Positions 1 to 7,228 of a DNA stretch of 13,944 bases are shown here, one piece after another (the first letter of the stretch is position 1; every line of letters starts with the position of its first letter). The notes under the pieces are model-generated. The model was not told where the DNA came from, did not search any database, and saw only the letters and a list, made by a program, of their open reading frames with translations. A program made the translations under genes and the position numbers. The stretch is from contig JAICEH010000026.1 of assembly GCA_025924275.1 (NCBI GenBank), positions 1 to 13,944 on the forward strand, read 5' to 3'. The DNA is from Gemmatimonadales bacterium. GTDB taxonomy: Bacteria > Gemmatimonadota > Gemmatimonadetes > Gemmatimonadales > GWC2-71-9.

Positions 1-180
1 AATCCCGACGCGGCCAAGGCGCGCGCCATCCGGGACTTCCTCCGCTGGATGGTGGGCGGGGAGGCGCAGGGCGTGGCGCAGGAGCTCCGGTACGCCCCGC
101 TCCCCAGCCGGGTGGCGGAGCTCGTCTCGGCCCGCATCGGCACCCTCACGAGCAACGGCGCCGCGATTCCCGCGGAGTGA
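1..180 (+). CDS. pstS: PstS, phosphate ABC transporter substrate-binding protein (3' end only)
   Basis: This is the last 59 codons of a gene that begins before the window and ends at TGA 178-180. Family knowledge: PstS is the periplasmic protein that binds orthophosphate with high affinity and delivers it to the PstC/PstA channel. Seen here: the C-terminal helix region reads ..FLRWMVGGEAQ.., then RYAPLPSRVAELV.., then a short polar tail. The Y-A-P-L-P stretch followed by a helix is the usual end of PstS. The phosphate-binding residues lie upstream and cannot be checked. Context supports the call strongly, because pstC, pstA, two pstB genes and phoU follow on the same strand. A porin gene and a strong hairpin lie between this gene and pstC, so pstS is not directly adjacent to the permease genes. 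Confidence 0.85.
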   Translation, partial: NPDAAKARAIRDFLRWMVGGEAQGVAQELRYAPLPSRVAELVSARIGTLTSNGAAIPAE

Positions 181-186
181 CGCCCG

Positions 187-216
187 GGCGGCCCGTCCCT
201 CCGGGGGCGGGCCGCC
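187..216 (+). terminator. Strong GC hairpin with UNCG-class tetraloop after pstS
   Basis: Bases 187-199 pair with 204-216. Nine consecutive Watson-Crick pairs (GGCGGCCCG with CGGGCCGCC) are followed by one G-U wobble and three more G-C pairs, closing on a C-G pair around the loop TCCG. In RNA this is cUCCGg, a member of the extra-stable UNCG tetraloop class. It starts 7 nt after the pstS stop. The downstream sequence has scattered T and a run of C instead of a clean U tract, so it is not a textbook intrinsic terminator. It may act as a partial terminator, or as a 3'-end stabiliser that lets pstS be expressed above the downstream genes. Confidence 0.5.
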
Positions 217-260
217 GTCCTGTCCCCCCTTCGGTCACGATCCGGTGAACCTGGAGTACC

Positions 261-265
261 GGGAG
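261..265 (+). promoter_or_regulatory. Ribosome binding site that decides the porin start
   Basis: GGGAG lies 6 nt before the GTG at 272. The alternative in-frame GTG at 245 has no comparable purine tract before it. The 272 start also places a short basic n-region directly before the hydrophobic signal-peptide core, so 272 is preferred. Confidence 0.6.
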
Positions 266-271
266 AATCAC

Positions 272-1402
272 GTGCAGACGACCCTCCGCCAGTCGCTCAC
301 GATGGCCATCGCCGCCGCCTTCCTCGCCCCGCTGGCGCTCCGGGCGCAGGAGAAGCCGGCCTACCCGACGTTCAAGCTGGGCGGCCGGATGCAGCTCCAG
401 GGCTACGCCTTCGATGACGACGACCTCGCCGGCACCGAGGGCGGGGCGTCGGGCCCGTCGTCGAACTTCGTGATCCGGCGCGCCCGCTTCGAGGTGCTGG
501 CGCGGGTGAGCGACCGGGTGTCCTTCGTCGTCCAGCCCTCCTACGAGGCCCCGCGGAACCGCGTGCGCCTGCGCGACGCCTTCATCGACCTGCAGCTCAC
601 CCCGGCGGACGCGGCGACGTCGCTGGTCCTCCGGGCGGGGCAGGAGAAGCGTCCCTTCGGCCGCTACGAGCTGCTCTCGTCCAACAACCTGCCCTCGATC
701 GAGCGGGGCGCCGGGCCCGGGCTCGCCTCCGGCAGCGCCACGCACAACCTATTCGAGCTGAACGGCTTCCTCTCGCACGACGTGGGCGTCGCCGCCCACG
801 CCACGCTGCCGCTCGACGGCCAGCGCGCGCTCCGCCTCCACGGGGGGCTGTACAACGGCCAGGGGGAGAGCTTCGGCGACATCAACGAGGCCAAGACCTG
901 GGGCGTCCGGGCCACGGTGGACGTGCTGGGCCGCCTGAGCCTCGGCGCGTCGTACGCGGACCACGAGACGGCCCAGCTCGAGAATCCCGACGTCCCCAAC
1001 GGCCCGGTGGGCCCGACAGTCCGCAACCAGGCCGTGGGGCTCGACCTGATGTACGGCGCCCCGGGCCAGCCCGGGCTCCTGGTGATCGCCGACTGGATGT
1101 CGGGCGAGGACACGACGGCCGCGCGGAAGCCGATCCGCGGCGCCCAGGTGGTGGCGGGGTGGCACTTCCGCCTGACCCGCCCCCGGGCCATGCTCTACGC
1201 GATCGAGCCGGTGGCCCGCGCCGACTGGGCCACCGCCGACGCCGACGACCCCGACCGCGACGTGACCCTCCTCACCGCGGGCGTGGGGCTCTACTTCACG
1301 CCGCGGACCCACTGGCGGGTAGTCTACGAGCGCCAGCATCCCGCGGACGACGCCCGGCAGACCGTGGCAGGCGTGCGCACGATGATCTCCACCAGCTTCT
1401 GA
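272..1402 (+). CDS. OprO/OprP-type phosphate-selective outer-membrane porin
   Basis: Predicted 376-aa outer-membrane beta-barrel that would let phosphate or polyphosphate cross the outer membrane. Seen: a basic N-terminus, a hydrophobic core at residues 11-23 and a plausible signal-peptidase site after Ala25 (LRA|QEK). The mature chain opens with alternating strands (FKLGGRMQLQGYAF). Family-like landmarks are FVIRRARFEVLARVSDR (66-82), the DAFIDLQL strand (102-109), and GQEKRPFGRYELLSSNNLPSIER (123-145), where OprO/P proteins have their conserved 'FG..K.PF..E...S' block. The protein ends in Phe (..MISTSF), the usual C-terminal assembly signal of barrels. Its position between pstS and pstC ties it to phosphate uptake. 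Lysine or arginine selectivity residues cannot be assigned without a structural alignment, so phosphate selectivity rests on family and context. Start GTG 272 is chosen over GTG 245 on ribosome-site grounds. Confidence 0.82.
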   Translation: MQTTLRQSLTMAIAAAFLAPLALRAQEKPAYPTFKLGGRMQLQGYAFDDDDLAGTEGGASGPSSNFVIRRARFEVLARVSDRVSFVVQPSYEAPRNRVRLRDAFIDLQLTPADAATSLVLRAGQEKRPFGRYELLSSNNLPSIERGAGPGLASGSATHNLFELNGFLSHDVGVAAHATLPLDGQRALRLHGGLYNGQGESFGDINEAKTWGVRATVDVLGRLSLGASYADHETAQLENPDVPNGPVGPTVRNQAVGLDLMYGAPGQPGLLVIADWMSGEDTTAARKPIRGAQVVAGWHFRLTRPRAMLYAIEPVARADWATADADDPDRDVTLLTAGVGLYFTPRTHWRVVYERQHPADDARQTVAGVRTMISTSF

Positions 1403-1410
1403 GGCCTCGC

Positions 1411-1462
1411 GGGCGCCGTGACTCCGCCGTTACCCCCGGGTGACGGAACGGGGTGGGCGCCC
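1411..1462 (+). other. Nested hairpins between porin and pstC
   Basis: The outer arms GGGCGCC (1411-1417) and GGCGCCC (1456-1462) are perfectly complementary. Inside them, CCGTTACC (1427-1434) pairs with GGTGACGG (1439-1446), with one G-U wobble and a 4-nt CCCG loop. The structure begins 9 nt after the porin stop and ends 18 nt before the pstC ATG, and no clear Shine-Dalgarno sequence lies between it and that ATG. It could be an attenuator, a processing site or a translational control element. There is no U tract, so it is not called an intrinsic terminator. Self-complementarity is common in such GC-rich DNA. Confidence 0.35.
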
Positions 1463-1480
1463 GGATAGACTCCCGCGGCC

Positions 1481-2464
1481 ATGGCAACGTCCACCCTGCC
1501 CGAGCGCGCCCCGGCGCCGGCGCCCGCGCTCCCGCTCCAGCAGCGGCACGTGGGCGACCGGGTGTTCCGGCTCCTGCTTACGCTGGCGGCGGTCGCGGTC
1601 CCGGTGCTGCTCGCCTTCCTGGTGCTCGAGCTCTGGCTCGGCTCCCGGGCCGCGATCGAGCGGTTCGGGTTCGACTTCGTCACCAGCAGCACGTGGGACC
1701 CGGTGGCGGAGCGGTTCGGCGCCCTCCCGCTCGTGGTGGGGACGCTGGTCTCCTCCTTCCTCGCGCTGCTCATCGCCGTGCCGCTCTCGCTCGGCGTGGC
1801 CATCTTCCTCACCGAGTTCGCCCCCGGCTGGCTCCGCCAGCCGGTGGCGTTCCTGATCGAGCTCCTCGCGGCCATCCCCAGCGTGGTCTACGGGCTCTGG
1901 GGCATCTTCGTCCTGGTCCCCTTCCTCCTGCGCTGGGTGTTCCCCGTGCTGCAGGACTGGCTCGGCTTCCTCCCGTTCTTCCAGGGCACGATCTACGGCC
2001 CCTCGATGTTCTCGGCCAGCGTGATCCTCGCGATCATGGTGATGCCCTACGTGATGAGCGTGTCGCGCGAGGTGCTGCTGGCGGTACCGCCCAGCCAGCG
2101 GGAGGCGGCGCTGGCGCTCGGGGCCACCCGCTGGGAGGCGGTGATGACGGCGGTGGTGCCCTATGCCCGCTCGGGGATCGTCGGGGCGGTGATCCTGGGG
2201 CTGGGCCGGGCGCTGGGCGAGACGATGGCGGTCACGATGCTGATCGGGAACCGGCACGACATCTCCGCCTCGCTGTTCGCCCCCGGGTACACGATGGCCG
2301 CGGCCATCGCCAACGAGTTCGCCGAGGCGGTGGCCGACATCCACCTCGCGGCCCTGTCCTACGTGGCCCTGCTCCTCTTCCTCGTCACCGTGGTGGTGAA
2401 CGCCCTGGCCCGGCTCCTCATCTGGCGGGTGGCCCGCGGGGTCGAGGGCGGGAGGGGCGCGTGA
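1481..2464 (+). CDS. pstC: PstC, phosphate ABC transporter permease
   Basis: Inner-membrane permease subunit that forms the phosphate channel with PstA. The protein has 327 residues, within the normal PstC range. Seen: a Pro/Ala-rich cytoplasmic N-terminus (1-29), a first membrane segment at about 30-53, then a periplasmic stretch containing STWDPVAERFGALP, characteristic of PstC. The MetI-type core begins near residue 83. The coupling loop, which docks on the ATPase, is EAALALGATRWEAV at 208-221, with the conserved EAA and Gly214. GRALGETMAV at 242-251 is the PstC/PstA signature. The final membrane segment is about 291-315. No good Shine-Dalgarno sequence precedes the ATG at 1481, and a nested hairpin lies just upstream. 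The stop overlaps the pstA GTG in GTGA (2461-2464), so translation of the two is probably coupled. Confidence 0.96.
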   Translation: MATSTLPERAPAPAPALPLQQRHVGDRVFRLLLTLAAVAVPVLLAFLVLELWLGSRAAIERFGFDFVTSSTWDPVAERFGALPLVVGTLVSSFLALLIAVPLSLGVAIFLTEFAPGWLRQPVAFLIELLAAIPSVVYGLWGIFVLVPFLLRWVFPVLQDWLGFLPFFQGTIYGPSMFSASVILAIMVMPYVMSVSREVLLAVPPSQREAALALGATRWEAVMTAVVPYARSGIVGAVILGLGRALGETMAVTMLIGNRHDISASLFAPGYTMAAAIANEFAEAVADIHLAALSYVALLLFLVTVVVNALARLLIWRVARGVEGGRGA

Positions 2465-3306
2465 ACCGGCGGATCTGGCGGCGGACGCGGAGCGGCCTGA
2501 TGGTGGGCCTGGTGGGGCTCGCCGTGGTGCTGGCGCTGGTGCCGCTCGGGCTCATCCTGGGCCACCTCCTGGTGAAGGGCGCAGGCAGCCTCGACTGGGC
2601 GTTCTTCACCCGGGGGCCGGCGCCGACCGGGGTCGAGGGCGGCGGGGTGGTCCACGCGATCGTCGGGACCCTCATCATCGTGGGCGTGGCGTCGCTGATG
2701 GGCCTGCCGGTGGGCATCGCGGCGGGGATCTACTGCGCGGAGTACCCGGGCACGCGGCTCGCCACCGCCACCCGGTTCGTGGCCGACGTGATGAACGGCA
2801 CCCCGAGCATCGTGGTGGGCGTCTTCGCCTGGACCTGGATCGTCGCGCCGCAGAAGCACTTCAGCGCCTTCGCCGGCTCGGTGGCGCTCGCGTTCCTGAT
2901 GGTCCCGATGGTGCTCCGGACCACCGAGGAGATGATCAAGCTGGTGCCCCACTCGCTCCGGGAGGCGGCGCTGGCGCTGGGCTACCCGCGGTGGCGCACC
3001 AGCCTCGCGGTCGTGGTGCGGACGACCCTCCCGGGGATCGTGACCGGCAGCCTGCTCGCGGTGGCACGGATCGCCGGGGAGACCGCTCCCCTGCTCTTCA
3101 CCGCGCTGGGCAGCCAGTTCCTCTCGACCCGCATCGACCAGCCGATGGCGGCCCTCCCGCTGGTGGTGTTCAACTACGCCATCGGCCCGTTCGAGGAGTG
3201 GCACCGCCTGGCCTGGGCCACGGCGCTGGTCCTCATCCTGGTCGTCCTGGTCCTGAGCGTGGCGGCCCGCATCGCCACCCGCGGCCGGTTCACCCTCCGT
3301 GGATGA
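2461..3306 (+). CDS. pstA: PstA, phosphate ABC transporter permease
   Basis: Second channel subunit of the Pst importer; 281 residues, typical for PstA. Seen: a very basic N-terminus (NRRIWRRTRSG) followed by membrane segment 1 at about 13-34. The periplasmic FFTRGPAPTGVEGGGVVHAIVGT (48-70) matches the conserved PstA entry to its core. The coupling loop is EAALALGYPRWRT at 168-180, and RIAGETAPLLFTALG (203-217) is the strongest PstA signature. The GTG start is supported by GGAGG at 2451-2455, 5 nt upstream inside the end of pstC, and overlaps the pstC stop in GTGA. The 3' end overlaps the next gene's start region by 8 nt if pstB begins at 3299. Confidence 0.96.
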   Translation: MNRRIWRRTRSGLMVGLVGLAVVLALVPLGLILGHLLVKGAGSLDWAFFTRGPAPTGVEGGGVVHAIVGTLIIVGVASLMGLPVGIAAGIYCAEYPGTRLATATRFVADVMNGTPSIVVGVFAWTWIVAPQKHFSAFAGSVALAFLMVPMVLRTTEEMIKLVPHSLREAALALGYPRWRTSLAVVVRTTLPGIVTGSLLAVARIAGETAPLLFTALGSQFLSTRIDQPMAALPLVVFNYAIGPFEEWHRLAWATALVLILVVLVLSVAARIATRGRFTLRG

Positions 3307-4129
3307 CGCCGTGACCGCCGTCGCCCCCGCGTTCCGGATCCCGCCGGCCACGACCCCGGCCACGCCGTCCCGGACCGTGCTCGAGACCGAGCGCCTCACG
3401 GCGATGTACGGGAAGGTCACTGCGCTCGCCAACGTCTCGCTCCGGTTCGACGCCAACCGGGTGCACGCGCTCATCGGGCCGTCGGGCTGCGGCAAGTCCA
3501 CCTTCCTCCGCACCCTCAACCGGATGCACGAGCTGGCGGAGGGCGGCTGGATCACGGGGCGGGTCCTGCTGGACGGCGAGGACGTGTACGCCCCGCGGGT
3601 GAACCCGATGCAGCTCCGCAAGCGGGTGGGGATGGTGTTCCAGAAGCCCACGCCGTTCCCGACGATGTCCATCTACGACAACGTGGCGGCCGGGCTCCGG
3701 GTGGACCGCGGCCGGGCCGCCCGGGTGGGCCTGGACGAGACGGTGGAGCGCGCGCTCCGGAGTGCCGCCCTCTGGGACGAGGTGAAGGACCGGCTCCGCA
3801 CCAGCGCGCTCGGGCTCTCGGGCGGCCAGCAGCAGCGGCTCTGCATCGCCCGGACGATCGCGCCCCGGCCGGAGGTGATCCTGCTGGACGAGCCCACCGC
3901 GAGCCTGGACCCGCTCGGCACGCAGCGGATCGAGGAGCTGCTCTTCCGGCTCAAGGAGGCGTTCACCATCGTCATCGTGACCCACAACCTGCAGCAGGCG
4001 GCCCGGGTGTCGGACACGACGACGTTCTTCTACCTGGGCCAGATGGTCGAGACCGGTCCCACGCGGCAGATCTACACCGCGCCCACCGAGGCGCGGACCG
4101 AGGCCTACATCACGGGACGGTTCGGGTGA
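3299..4129 (+). CDS. pstB: PstB (copy 1), phosphate ABC transporter ATPase
   Basis: Cytoplasmic ATPase that powers the PstC/PstA channel. The 276-residue protein carries every ABC hallmark: Walker A GPSGCGKST (60-68), Q-loop Gln115 in VFQKP, signature LSGGQQQR (173-180), Walker B VILLDEPT (193-200, with catalytic Glu198) and switch His229 in VTHN. PstB-specific features are NRMHEL after Walker A, the LWDEVKDRL block (159-167) and the C-terminal EAYITGRFG. Where PstB normally reads PNPFP..SIYDNV, this copy has PTPFPTMSIYDNV, with Thr in place of Asn. The start could be GTG 3299 (8-nt overlap with pstA) or in-frame GTG 3311 (4 nt after the pstA stop). Neither has a strong ribosome site, and the choice changes only four residues. 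A second pstB follows immediately. Confidence 0.95.
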   Translation: MDDAVTAVAPAFRIPPATTPATPSRTVLETERLTAMYGKVTALANVSLRFDANRVHALIGPSGCGKSTFLRTLNRMHELAEGGWITGRVLLDGEDVYAPRVNPMQLRKRVGMVFQKPTPFPTMSIYDNVAAGLRVDRGRAARVGLDETVERALRSAALWDEVKDRLRTSALGLSGGQQQRLCIARTIAPRPEVILLDEPTASLDPLGTQRIEELLFRLKEAFTIVIVTHNLQQAARVSDTTTFFYLGQMVETGPTRQIYTAPTEARTEAYITGRFG

Positions 4130-4983
4130 ACGGGGAGGGCGCCCTGGCGGCCCGCCGCCCGCTCCCGGCCCCGGATCCGACCCGGCCGACCCTCGCCCCG
4201 CGGCCGGCGGCGGCGGCGGCCCCCGCCGGTCCCGCGCTCGAGGCGGTCGACTTCCACTTCGCCTACGGCCCGGGGGACTGGACCCTCGCCGGCATCACGC
4301 TCGCGGTGCCGCCCCGCGCGGTCACGGCGATCATCGGCCCGTCGGGCTGCGGGAAGAGCACGTTCCTCCGGGCGGTGAACCGGATGCACGACCTGATGCC
4401 GGGCACGCGGCACGCGGGCGAGCTCCGGGTGGCGGGCCGCCCGGTCTACGCCCCGGGCACCGACGTGGTGGCGCTTCGGCAGCGGGTCGGGATGGTGTTC
4501 CAGCGGCCGAACCCGTTTCCCAAGTCGGTCTACGACAACGTGGCCTACGGACCGCGGCTCAACCGGCTGGTGGACACCCGGGACCTTCCCGACCTGGTGG
4601 AGCGCTGCCTCCGGCAGGCGGCCCTCTGGGACGAGGTGAAGGACCGCCTCGACGCGCCGGCGACCGGCCTCTCCGGGGGCCAGCAGCAGCGGCTCTGCAT
4701 CGCGCGGGCGCTGGGCAACCAGCCCGACCTGCTGCTGATGGACGAGCCCTGCTCGGCCCTCGACCCGATCGCCACGCAGCGGGTGGAGGAGCTTATCTTC
4801 GAGCTCAAGCAGGACTACACGATCGTGATCGTCACGCACAACATGCAGCAGGCCGCGCGGGTCTCGAGCCGCACGGCGTTCTTCGACCTCGGGCGGCTGG
4901 TGGAGTACGACGAGACCGGGCGGATCTTCACCAACCCGGCCCACGAGCGGACCGAGGCCTACATCACCGGGAGATTCGGATGA
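4126..4983 (+). CDS. pstB: PstB (copy 2), phosphate ABC transporter ATPase
   Basis: A second complete Pst ATPase of 285 residues. Motifs: Walker A GPSGCGKST (71-79), Q-loop Gln126, signature LSGGQQQR (182-189), Walker B DLLLMDEP (201-208, Glu207) and His238 in VTHN. It keeps the standard PNPFPKSVYDNV segment, so it is closer to canonical PstB than copy 1. It has an unusual disordered N-terminus of about 36 residues rich in Pro and Ala before the first beta strand. The GTG start overlaps the stop of copy 1 in GTGA (4126-4129), so the two ATPases are probably made together. Both copies look catalytically intact. They could form a heterodimer, alternative homodimers, or one could serve another permease; the sequence does not decide. 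Confidence 0.95.
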   Translation: MNGEGALAARRPLPAPDPTRPTLAPRPAAAAAPAGPALEAVDFHFAYGPGDWTLAGITLAVPPRAVTAIIGPSGCGKSTFLRAVNRMHDLMPGTRHAGELRVAGRPVYAPGTDVVALRQRVGMVFQRPNPFPKSVYDNVAYGPRLNRLVDTRDLPDLVERCLRQAALWDEVKDRLDAPATGLSGGQQQRLCIARALGNQPDLLLMDEPCSALDPIATQRVEELIFELKQDYTIVIVTHNMQQAARVSSRTAFFDLGRLVEYDETGRIFTNPAHERTEAYITGRFG

Positions 4984-5681
4984 GCGGGGACACGCACCGG
5001 CACTTCCACGACGAGTTGAGCCAGGTCAAGGTCCGCCTGCTGACGATGTCGGGCGAGGCCGAGGCCGCGCTGGGCCTCGCGGTCGAGGCGGTGCTCGAGC
5101 GGGATCGCGCGAAGGCCCGCCGGGTGATCGAGGGCGATGGCGTGATCGACACGATGGAGGTGGAGATCGAGGAGATGTGCATCAACCTCCTCGCGCTCCA
5201 GCAGCCCATGGCGCGGGACCTCCGGATGCTCACCTCGGCGCTCAAGATCGCGAGCGACCTGGAGCGGGTGGGCGACCACGCGGTCAACATCGCCCAGTCG
5301 GCCGAGCGGCTCCTCGACTCGCGGCCCATCACGCCGGAGCCGGAGCTGGTGGTGATGGCCCGGCTCAGCCGCGAGATGCTCTCCGACGCGCTGGAGGCCT
5401 TCATCCGGGGCGACGCCGTCGCCGGGCGCGACGTGTGCCGCCGGGACGACAAGGTGGACGCGCTCCACCGCTCGATGTTCCGCATCCTCCTCACCCACAT
5501 GATGGAGGACCCGCACATCATCGGCGCCGGGATGGAGCTCTTCCTGGTGAGCCGGAACCTCGAGCGGGTGGCCGACCTCGCCACCAACATCGGCGAGGAC
5601 GTGGTCTTCCTGGTCGAGGGCAAGTCGATCAAGCACCAGGCGGAGGTGCAGACCCCCGCCTCGGCGGCCGTGCCCGAGTGA
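4980..5681 (+). CDS. phoU: PhoU, phosphate transport and signalling regulator
   Basis: Cytoplasmic regulator that, by family knowledge, links Pst transporter state to the PhoR/PhoB two-component system and restrains uptake. The 233-residue all-helical protein has the two expected three-helix PhoU repeats, each with its metal-binding E/DxxxD-type motif: DLERVGDHAVNI at 93-104 and NLERVADLATNIGED at 193-207. Other typical segments are LQQPMARDLR (73-82) and HMMEDPHII (173-181). The ATG overlaps the pstB stop in ATGA, and GGGAG at 4969-4973 sits 6 nt upstream, a good ribosome site. No phoR or phoB is in the window, so the signalling partners must be encoded elsewhere. Confidence 0.96.
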   Translation: MSGDTHRHFHDELSQVKVRLLTMSGEAEAALGLAVEAVLERDRAKARRVIEGDGVIDTMEVEIEEMCINLLALQQPMARDLRMLTSALKIASDLERVGDHAVNIAQSAERLLDSRPITPEPELVVMARLSREMLSDALEAFIRGDAVAGRDVCRRDDKVDALHRSMFRILLTHMMEDPHIIGAGMELFLVSRNLERVADLATNIGEDVVFLVEGKSIKHQAEVQTPASAAVPE

Positions 5682-7228
5682 CCCAGGCCGAGGCGCCGGG
5701 ACGCGAGCGGCTGGCCGCGCTCGACGTCGGGTCGAACTCGATCCGGCTCCTGGTGGCCGAGTGGGACCCGCAGGGCGGCCTCGCCGTCATCGACGAGGTC
5801 CGGGAGCACCCGCGGCTGGCCGCCGGCGTGGCGGCCAACGGGCGGCTCGCCCCGGAGGCGATGGAGGCCGCGATGGCCGCCCTCCGCCGGATGCACGAGG
5901 TCTGCCAGCGGCGCGGCGCCCGGCGCATCGCCGCCGTGGCCACGTCCGCGGTGCGCGAGGCGGAAAACGGCGCCGAATTCGTCCACCGGGTGCAGGCCGA
6001 GCTCGGGATCCCGCTCCGCATCATCGACGGCCAGACCGAGGCCCAGCTCTCCTACAAGTCGGTCGCCCACCACTTCCGCCTGCAGGGCGAGCGCACGCTC
6101 ATCGTGGACATCGGCGGCGGCAGCCTGGAGCTGATCGGCGCGGTGGACGGCGTGATCGAGCTGAGCCTCTCCCTCCCCCTCGGCGCCGTCCGGCTGACCG
6201 AGGCGAGCCTCCCGGGCGAGCGGGCCGCGTGGAAGGAGGTCCAGGACCTCCGGCGCGCCGTGCGGAAGAAGCTCCGCAAGGCCTTCGACCCGACGGGCTG
6301 GAACGCCGCGGCCGTGATCGGCTCCGGCGGGACCTTCACCAACCTCGGCCGGATGGCGATCGCGCGGCGCGGCCTCCCGATCCCCGACGCGGTGCACGGC
6401 ACCGCCGTCGTCACGGGGGAGGTCGAGGCGCTGCTGGAGTGGCTCACCACCAAGTCGCCCGCCGAGCGCGCGGCCGTGCCGGGCCTCTCCCCCTACCGCG
6501 CCGACATCATCCTCGCCGGCCTCGCCGTGACGGCCGAGCTGCTGGCGCTGGTCAACGCGCGCAAGGTGACGGTGAGCGCCTTCGGGATCCGCGAGGGCCT
6601 CCTGCTCGAGATGGCCGGCGCGGGCGATGCCGCCGAGCCCCAGGATCCGCTCCGGCTCATCCGGGAGTTCGCCGAGCGCTGCCAGACCGACCGGCGCCAC
6701 GTGGAGCAGGTCCGGGTGCTGGCGCTGCAGCTGCTCGACCAGCTCGGCCCCGCCCTGGGCGCGGAGCCGGAGGACCGCGCCCTGCTCGAGGCGGCGGGGC
6801 TGCTGCACGACGTCGGCCAGCTGGTGAGCTACCGCCGGCACCACCGGCACAGCTACCAGCTGATCATGAACGCGGAACGGCTCAACCTCTCGGCGCGGGA
6901 CCGGGTCGTCGTGGCCCTGGTCAGCCGCTACCACCGGAAGCGCGGGCCCACCCGCAAGCACCAGGAGTTCGCCGACCTCCCGGCGGAGGACCAGGCCGTG
7001 GTGCGGCGGCTGGCGGCCCTCCTCCGGGTGGCCGACGGGCTCGACCGCGGCCACACCGCCATCGTGGAGCGGATCCAGGTGGAGCTGGCGGAGGACCGCT
7101 GCACCCTGCGGGTGGCGCCGCGCTACGTGGACGCCGACCTCTCGCTCGAGGTATGGGGCGCGGACCGCAAGAAGGACGTGCTGGAGAAGGCGCTCGGCCG
7201 CGAGGTGGTGATCCTGCAGGGCGGTTGA
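5678..7228 (+). CDS. ppx: Ppx/GppA-family exopolyphosphatase with C-terminal HD domain
   Basis: Predicted to release phosphate from polyphosphate and/or convert pppGpp to ppGpp. The 516-residue length matches the long, E. coli-like Ppx form rather than the short ~310-residue form. Seen: the ASKHA phosphate-1 loop DVGSNSIRL (16-24), DGQTEAQLSY (118-127) with the probable catalytic Glu121, the phosphate-2 loop DIGGGS (144-149) and GSGGTF (215-220). Residues from about 325 form an HD-type domain with plausible metal ligands His341, His377-Asp378 and Asp453, and GLLHDVGQ as the core motif. The start is GTG 5678, overlapping the phoU stop in GTGA. Co-transcription with the Pst genes suggests polyphosphate turnover is tied to phosphate uptake. 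The choice between Ppx and GppA activity cannot be made from sequence. Confidence 0.92.
   Translation: MTQAEAPGRERLAALDVGSNSIRLLVAEWDPQGGLAVIDEVREHPRLAAGVAANGRLAPEAMEAAMAALRRMHEVCQRRGARRIAAVATSAVREAENGAEFVHRVQAELGIPLRIIDGQTEAQLSYKSVAHHFRLQGERTLIVDIGGGSLELIGAVDGVIELSLSLPLGAVRLTEASLPGERAAWKEVQDLRRAVRKKLRKAFDPTGWNAAAVIGSGGTFTNLGRMAIARRGLPIPDAVHGTAVVTGEVEALLEWLTTKSPAERAAVPGLSPYRADIILAGLAVTAELLALVNARKVTVSAFGIREGLLLEMAGAGDAAEPQDPLRLIREFAERCQTDRRHVEQVRVLALQLLDQLGPALGAEPEDRALLEAAGLLHDVGQLVSYRRHHRHSYQLIMNAERLNLSARDRVVVALVSRYHRKRGPTRKHQEFADLPAEDQAVVRRLAALLRVADGLDRGHTAIVERIQVELAEDRCTLRVAPRYVDADLSLEVWGADRKKDVLEKALGREVVILQGG

Noticed and set aside
245..271. Porin start at GTG 245.
   Set aside because: It adds nine polar residues before the signal peptide and lacks a ribosome site, whereas GTG 272 has GGGAG 6 nt upstream.
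1..300. Pho box or other phosphate-response operator for the pst genes.
   Set aside because: The promoter of pstS lies before the window, and no pair of direct repeats resembling a Pho box was seen in the gaps at 181-271 or 1403-1480.
4964..7054. Long minus-strand open frame antisense to phoU and ppx (also 2359-3672, 1430-2344 and 11326-13038).
   Set aside because: The translations are Arg/Gly/His/Pro-rich with no recognisable domain, as expected opposite GC-rich genes where stop codons are rare. The + strand proteins carry full family motifs.
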